Shown here piece after piece: positions 60,718 to 64,000 of a DNA stretch of 64,000 nt. The notes beneath the pieces were generated by a model. It made no database searches. It was not told the DNA's origin and saw only the letters and a program-made list of their open reading frames with translations. How positions within the stretch are numbered: the first letter of the stretch is position 1; each line of letters opens with the position of its first letter. Source of the DNA: Lentisphaeria bacterium (GTDB lineage Bacteria > Verrucomicrobiota > Lentisphaeria > Victivallales > Victivallaceae); assembly GCA_018265615.1 (NCBI GenBank), contig JABLYX010000004.1:70330-134329 (forward strand), in the 5' to 3' direction. The position numbers and the translations under genes are program-made.

Positions 60718-61722
60718 ATGAGTTCTCACAGAAAAGTACTGGTTCTCGGCGCATCCGGGGCCATGGGGCGGTATCTGCTTCCGCATCTGGCGGAGACGGG
60801 GTACCGGATCGACGGCGTCTCCCTCGACGGGGCGGGGGAGCCCCTCCCGAATGTGAATTACATCCGGGCGAACGCGAAGGATAAAGCCGTTTACCGCAGA
60901 CTGCTGGAAAACGGCTACGACGGAATCGTGGATTTCCTGACTTACGGCACCGGCGAACTCGCCTGGTATCTGCCGCAGGTGCTGGATCACACGGATCATT
61001 ACATTTTTCTCTCCACCTGCCGGGTCTTCGACGACAGGGAGCATCCGGTCCGGGAGACATCCCCGCGGCTGATCGACACGACCGGAGACGAGCTTCTCCG
61101 CAATTCGGACGACTATTGCATCTACAAGGCGCGGGGCGAGAATATCCTGCGCGCCATTCCGCACCGGAACTGGACGATCGTCCGCCCGGCCACGACCTAT
61201 TCGCTGATGCGTTATCAGCTTGTGACGCTGGAGGCGGCGGATACGGTTGGGCGCGCCTTCGCCGGAAAAAAGGTCGTCGTTCCGGAGCAGGCGCGGTACA
61301 GGCAGGCGACGATGAGCTGGGGCGAAGACGTCGCCCGGATGATCGCCGGGCTCCTGTTCAACGAAAAGGCCCTGTGCGAGGCGTTCAACGTTGCGACGGC
61401 GGAGCACCGCTCCTGGGATGAGATCGCCGCATATTACAAAGATATCTGCGGGCTGGAGGCCGTCTGGGTCGACAAGGAGGATTACCTCCGCATCCTCTCT
61501 CCGGACCCGTACAACATGGGGCCGCGCTGGCAGCTCGAATACGCGCGGCTCTTCACCCGCGTCACGGACAACTCCAAAGTCCTGGCCGCGCTCGGGATGA
61601 AGCAGAGCGAGCTGACCCCCCTTTACGACGGACTCAGAAAAGAGATTTCCCGCTGCCCGAAGGATACCGTCTGGCCGGTCAACACCGCCATGGACGAATA
61701 TCTCGCCTCCATGAAGAAATAA
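60718..61722 (+). CDS. Extended SDR, NAD-dependent epimerase/dehydratase type
   Basis: The 334-residue protein starts at 60718 behind TAGGAG. It begins KVLVLGASGAMGRYLLPHLA, has 'DHYIFLSTCRVFDDREHPVR' around the core, and 'DDYCIYKARGENIL' as the catalytic Tyr-x3-Lys. The C-terminal 'AFNVATAEHRSWDEIAAYY' fits nucleotide-sugar epimerase/reductase relatives. It could epimerise or reduce the intermediate made by the other dehydrogenases. The next gene starts 16 bp downstream. Confidence 0.85.
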   Translation: MSSHRKVLVLGASGAMGRYLLPHLAETGYRIDGVSLDGAGEPLPNVNYIRANAKDKAVYRRLLENGYDGIVDFLTYGTGELAWYLPQVLDHTDHYIFLSTCRVFDDREHPVRETSPRLIDTTGDELLRNSDDYCIYKARGENILRAIPHRNWTIVRPATTYSLMRYQLVTLEAADTVGRAFAGKKVVVPEQARYRQATMSWGEDVARMIAGLLFNEKALCEAFNVATAEHRSWDEIAAYYKDICGLEAVWVDKEDYLRILSPDPYNMGPRWQLEYARLFTRVTDNSKVLAALGMKQSELTPLYDGLRKEISRCPKDTVWPVNTAMDEYLASMKK

Positions 61723-61738
61723 CAGAGAGGGTACGACG

Positions 61739-62866
61739 ATGAACCGTTCCTGGAAGGTCGGCATTCTGTACGACACGGCCCGTCCCGGCCGCGGCGGCCA
61801 CGGCACGCACCTCGCGTTCAGGGGGCTCCCCGGCGTCGAGATCGCCGCGCTGGCCGATTCGAACTGCGAAGGAGTCGGGGAAAAGCTCGCGAAGACCGGC
61901 GCGAAACGCCATTATACGACGCTCGCAGAGATGCTCGACCGCGAAAATCCCGATATCGTCGTCTGCGGTTCGCGCGTTCCGGAGGGACGGCTCGACGAGC
62001 TCGAACCGGTCATCCGGCACGGCTGCCATATCCTCTGCGAAAAGCCGCTCGCGGCCACGTTGGAGGAGGCGGACCGGCTCATTGCGCTCGCGGACGAATA
62101 CGGCGTGAAGATCGCGGTCGCGCACCTCGCGCGGCACGCGCAGGTGTTCCGCACAATGAAAGCGATGATCGAGGCCGGCGCCATCGGCCGCCCGCTGACC
62201 TTCTACGGGCGCGGCAAGGAGGATGAGCGCGGCGGCGGCGAGGACCTTGTCGTGCTGGGGACCCATATCCTCGACGTCGGCTGCTTCCTCTTCGGCGCGC
62301 CGGAGTACGTGTTTGCGGATTTCACCTTCGAGGGGCGCCCGCTGCGTCCCGCGGACCGGTGCGCGACATCCGAACCGCTCGGTCCCGTCGCCGGCGACGA
62401 GCTCATGGCTTACTACCGTTTCCCGAACGGCGTGCGCGGCTTTTTCGAGAGCCGGAAGAACCTTTCCGCCTGCGGCACGCGCATGGGCGTGACCGTCGCC
62501 GGAACGGAAGGAGCGCTCGCGATGCGCTACGATGAGGGACGCAGGCTGCGGCTCTGCCGTTCGAAGCTGCCGCCGGAGGACGACGCGCGCTTCGAGGAGA
62601 TCGAACTGCCGCCGGAGCCGGAGATTCCCGGCGCGGAGCCGATCGACCTTGCGGCGATCGGGTTCATCCCGTACTTCGCGATCAACAACCGGCGCGCGGC
62701 GTGGGATCTCATGCAGGCGGTGGAGGAGAACCGCGAGCCCGCCGCTTCGGCGCGCGATGCGCGGATGGTCCTTGAGATGATCCAGGGCGCATATGCGTCG
62801 CAGCTCGCCGGGGGGCGCGCAATGACGATTCCGCTCACACAACGAAAACACCCGCTGGAGGCCTGA
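61739..62866 (+). CDS. Gfo/Idh/MocA family oxidoreductase 2
   Basis: The 375-residue protein has an unusual Rossmann opening (KVGILYDTARPGRGGHGTHL), keeps the EKP motif as 'CHILCEKPLAATLEEADRLI', and has the family's C-terminal sheet ('GEDLVVLGTHILDVGCFLFG'). It differs clearly from the first Gfo/Idh/MocA protein of this operon, so the two likely act on different steps. The next gene begins 4 bp after its stop. Confidence 0.85.
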   Translation: MNRSWKVGILYDTARPGRGGHGTHLAFRGLPGVEIAALADSNCEGVGEKLAKTGAKRHYTTLAEMLDRENPDIVVCGSRVPEGRLDELEPVIRHGCHILCEKPLAATLEEADRLIALADEYGVKIAVAHLARHAQVFRTMKAMIEAGAIGRPLTFYGRGKEDERGGGEDLVVLGTHILDVGCFLFGAPEYVFADFTFEGRPLRPADRCATSEPLGPVAGDELMAYYRFPNGVRGFFESRKNLSACGTRMGVTVAGTEGALAMRYDEGRRLRLCRSKLPPEDDARFEEIELPPEPEIPGAEPIDLAAIGFIPYFAINNRRAAWDLMQAVEENREPAASARDARMVLEMIQGAYASQLAGGRAMTIPLTQRKHPLEA

Positions 62867-62870
62867 AAAC

Positions 62871-63833
62871 ATGCATGCAATCAAAGTCGGAGAGAACCGG
62901 GAACTCGTATGGACCGAAGTTCCGGACCCGGTCATGAAGGAGGACGAGCTCCTCATCGATATTCACGCCGCCGCGCTCAACCGCGCGGACCTGCTGCAGC
63001 GCGCCGGCAAATATCCGCCGCCGCCCGGCGCGCCGGAGTGGATGGGGCTCGAAATCGCCGGGACCGTCGCCGCCGCCGGCCCGCGTGCCGGGAACCGCTG
63101 GAGGGTCGGCGACAAAGTGTGTGCGCTTCTCGGGGGAGGCGGCTACGCCGAGAAGGTCGCACTCCCGCCCGATATGCTTCTGCCGGTGCCGGACGGGCTC
63201 ACGATGGCCGAGGCGGCTTCGCTGCCGGAGGCGTTCGCGACGGCGTACCTGAATCTCTGCATCGAAGGAAATCTGCGCGCCGGGGAGACCGTGCTCGTCC
63301 AGGCCGGTGCGAGCGGGCTCGGCATCGCGGCGATTCAACTCGCGAAGGCGTTCGGCGCGAAGGTAATGACCACGGTCGGCTCGCCGGAGAAAGCGGAAGC
63401 GGTCCGCCGCCTCGGCGCGGATTGGGTCATCGAGCGGCACCGCGACGACCTCGCTGCCGCGCTTGACGGGCATCCCGCCGATATTGTGCTCGACTGTGTC
63501 GGCGGAGCCGGATTGGGAACGTGCATCGAGAAGCTTGCCCCCGGCGGCCGCTGGATCCTCATTGCGACGCTCGGCGGCGAATTCGCCGAAATCAGCCTGC
63601 GCCCGATCCTGAAACGCGGAATCCGGCTTATCGGCAGCACACTGCGCAGCCGTCCGCCGGAGATGAAGGCGCGGGTGTTGCGCGAGCTCTGTGAAAAGCT
63701 CTGGCCGAAGTTCGCGTCGAAGGAGATCCGGCCCGTGATCCATGCCGTGCTGCCGGTCCGGCGCGCCGAAGAGGCGCATGCGATCCTCGAACGGAACGGG
63801 AACATCGGCAAGGTCGTGCTGGAGATCCGCTGA
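62871..63833 (+). CDS. MDR-type NAD(P)H:quinone oxidoreductase-like protein
   Basis: The 320-residue protein resembles zeta-crystallin/PIG3 quinone oxidoreductases: AALNRADLLQRAGKYPPPPG, 'EWMGLEIAGTVAAAGPRAGN', LLGGGGYAEKV and VQAGASGLGIAAIQLAK. Zinc-binding residues are absent. Such enzymes reduce quinones or enoyl compounds with NADPH. The amidohydrolase gene begins just after its stop. Confidence 0.87.
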   Translation: MHAIKVGENRELVWTEVPDPVMKEDELLIDIHAAALNRADLLQRAGKYPPPPGAPEWMGLEIAGTVAAAGPRAGNRWRVGDKVCALLGGGGYAEKVALPPDMLLPVPDGLTMAEAASLPEAFATAYLNLCIEGNLRAGETVLVQAGASGLGIAAIQLAKAFGAKVMTTVGSPEKAEAVRRLGADWVIERHRDDLAAALDGHPADIVLDCVGGAGLGTCIEKLAPGGRWILIATLGGEFAEISLRPILKRGIRLIGSTLRSRPPEMKARVLRELCEKLWPKFASKEIRPVIHAVLPVRRAEEAHAILERNGNIGKVVLEIR

Positions 63834-63834
63834 G

Positions 63835-64000
63835 ATGCTGATCGACGCCCATGTGCATCTGCCGTATCCGCGCGGCTTCGGGAAACACCGCTCGGAAGCG
63901 CTCTTCCGCAACGTCGCCGAAGCGATCGGGTTCGCGCGGAGCGCAGGCGTGACCGGAATGGTTTTCAACACCTGGCTCGGCGTCTTCTGCGACACGGCGG
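63835..64000 (+). CDS. Amidohydrolase-family protein, N-terminal fragment (cut by window edge)
   Basis: The 55 visible codons begin MLIDAHVHLPYPRGFGKHRS, where HVH is the first metal ligand pair of the amidohydrolase superfamily TIM barrel. The start overlaps no gene but lies one base after the quinone oxidoreductase stop. It may be a lactonase or metal-dependent hydrolase that opens an oxidised sugar ring, which would suit this operon. The rest lies outside the window. Confidence 0.65.
   Translation, partial: MLIDAHVHLPYPRGFGKHRSEALFRNVAEAIGFARSAGVTGMVFNTWLGVFCDTA

Overview
The window looks like chromosomal DNA of a GC-rich bacterium of the Lentisphaerota, probably a Victivallis-like gut lineage. 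That placement is an inference from content: several secreted 'prepilin-type' proteins with the FTLIELLVVIAIIAILA leader and an H-x9-DG tail, LacI/GntR regulators next to very large secreted glycoside hydrolases, a sodium-pumping decarboxylase, and sugar importers without an ATPase. No ribosomal gene, tRNA or phylogenetic marker is present.

Layout. 1-2668 (minus): a three-part glycosyltransferase-like gene cut by the window edge and a low-complexity repeat protein, with a phage- or surface-structure flavour. 2730-5039 (minus): an HI0933-type flavoprotein and a secreted two-repeat protein. 5109-11615 (minus): a probable operon of a secreted protein, an ABC-2 permease, BirA and oxaloacetate decarboxylase subunits OadG-OadA-OadB, closed by a strong terminator. 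11826-19561 (plus): tightly coupled formyltransferase, AsmA/YdbH-like protein, DUF58 protein and transglutaminase. 19655-24065: a TPR protein and a sugar ABC importer (binding protein, two permeases). 24442-26793: a sodium:solute symporter.

27033-52417 holds four successive cassettes, each with a sugar-type regulator, one pseudopilin and one large secreted protein. A (minus): LacI fused in frame to a pseudopilin, then a clan GH-A-like hydrolase. B: divergent LacI, a pseudopilin interrupted by a palindromic insertion, and a paralogous hydrolase. C: FadR-type GntR, pseudopilin, discoidin/beta-propeller-like protein, ABC importer and flavoprotein. D: AraR-like regulator, pseudopilin and a hydrolase with two putative catalytic barrels. 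An SGNH hydrolase lies between C and D. I infer that each cassette senses a glycan, makes a dedicated pseudopilin and exports a large enzyme, with uptake encoded locally in C or elsewhere.

52445-56588: a small membrane protein, a nest of perfect palindromes, a GspG-like pseudopilin, a pteridine-reductase-like SDR, and a LacI-DUF4434 pair behind a recognisable operator. 56787-64000: a LacI gene divergent from a run of six oxidoreductases (two MDR, two SDR-type, two Gfo/Idh/MocA) ending in an amidohydrolase cut by the window edge, probably an oxidative route for an unusual sugar, polyol or glycoside.

The strongest leads are the repeated regulator-pseudopilin-enzyme cassettes, the LacI-pseudopilin read-through fusion, the in-frame palindromic insertion splitting a pseudopilin leader, and the uncharacterised oxidoreductase operon. 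Promoters, operators and hairpins were read by eye and are predictions.
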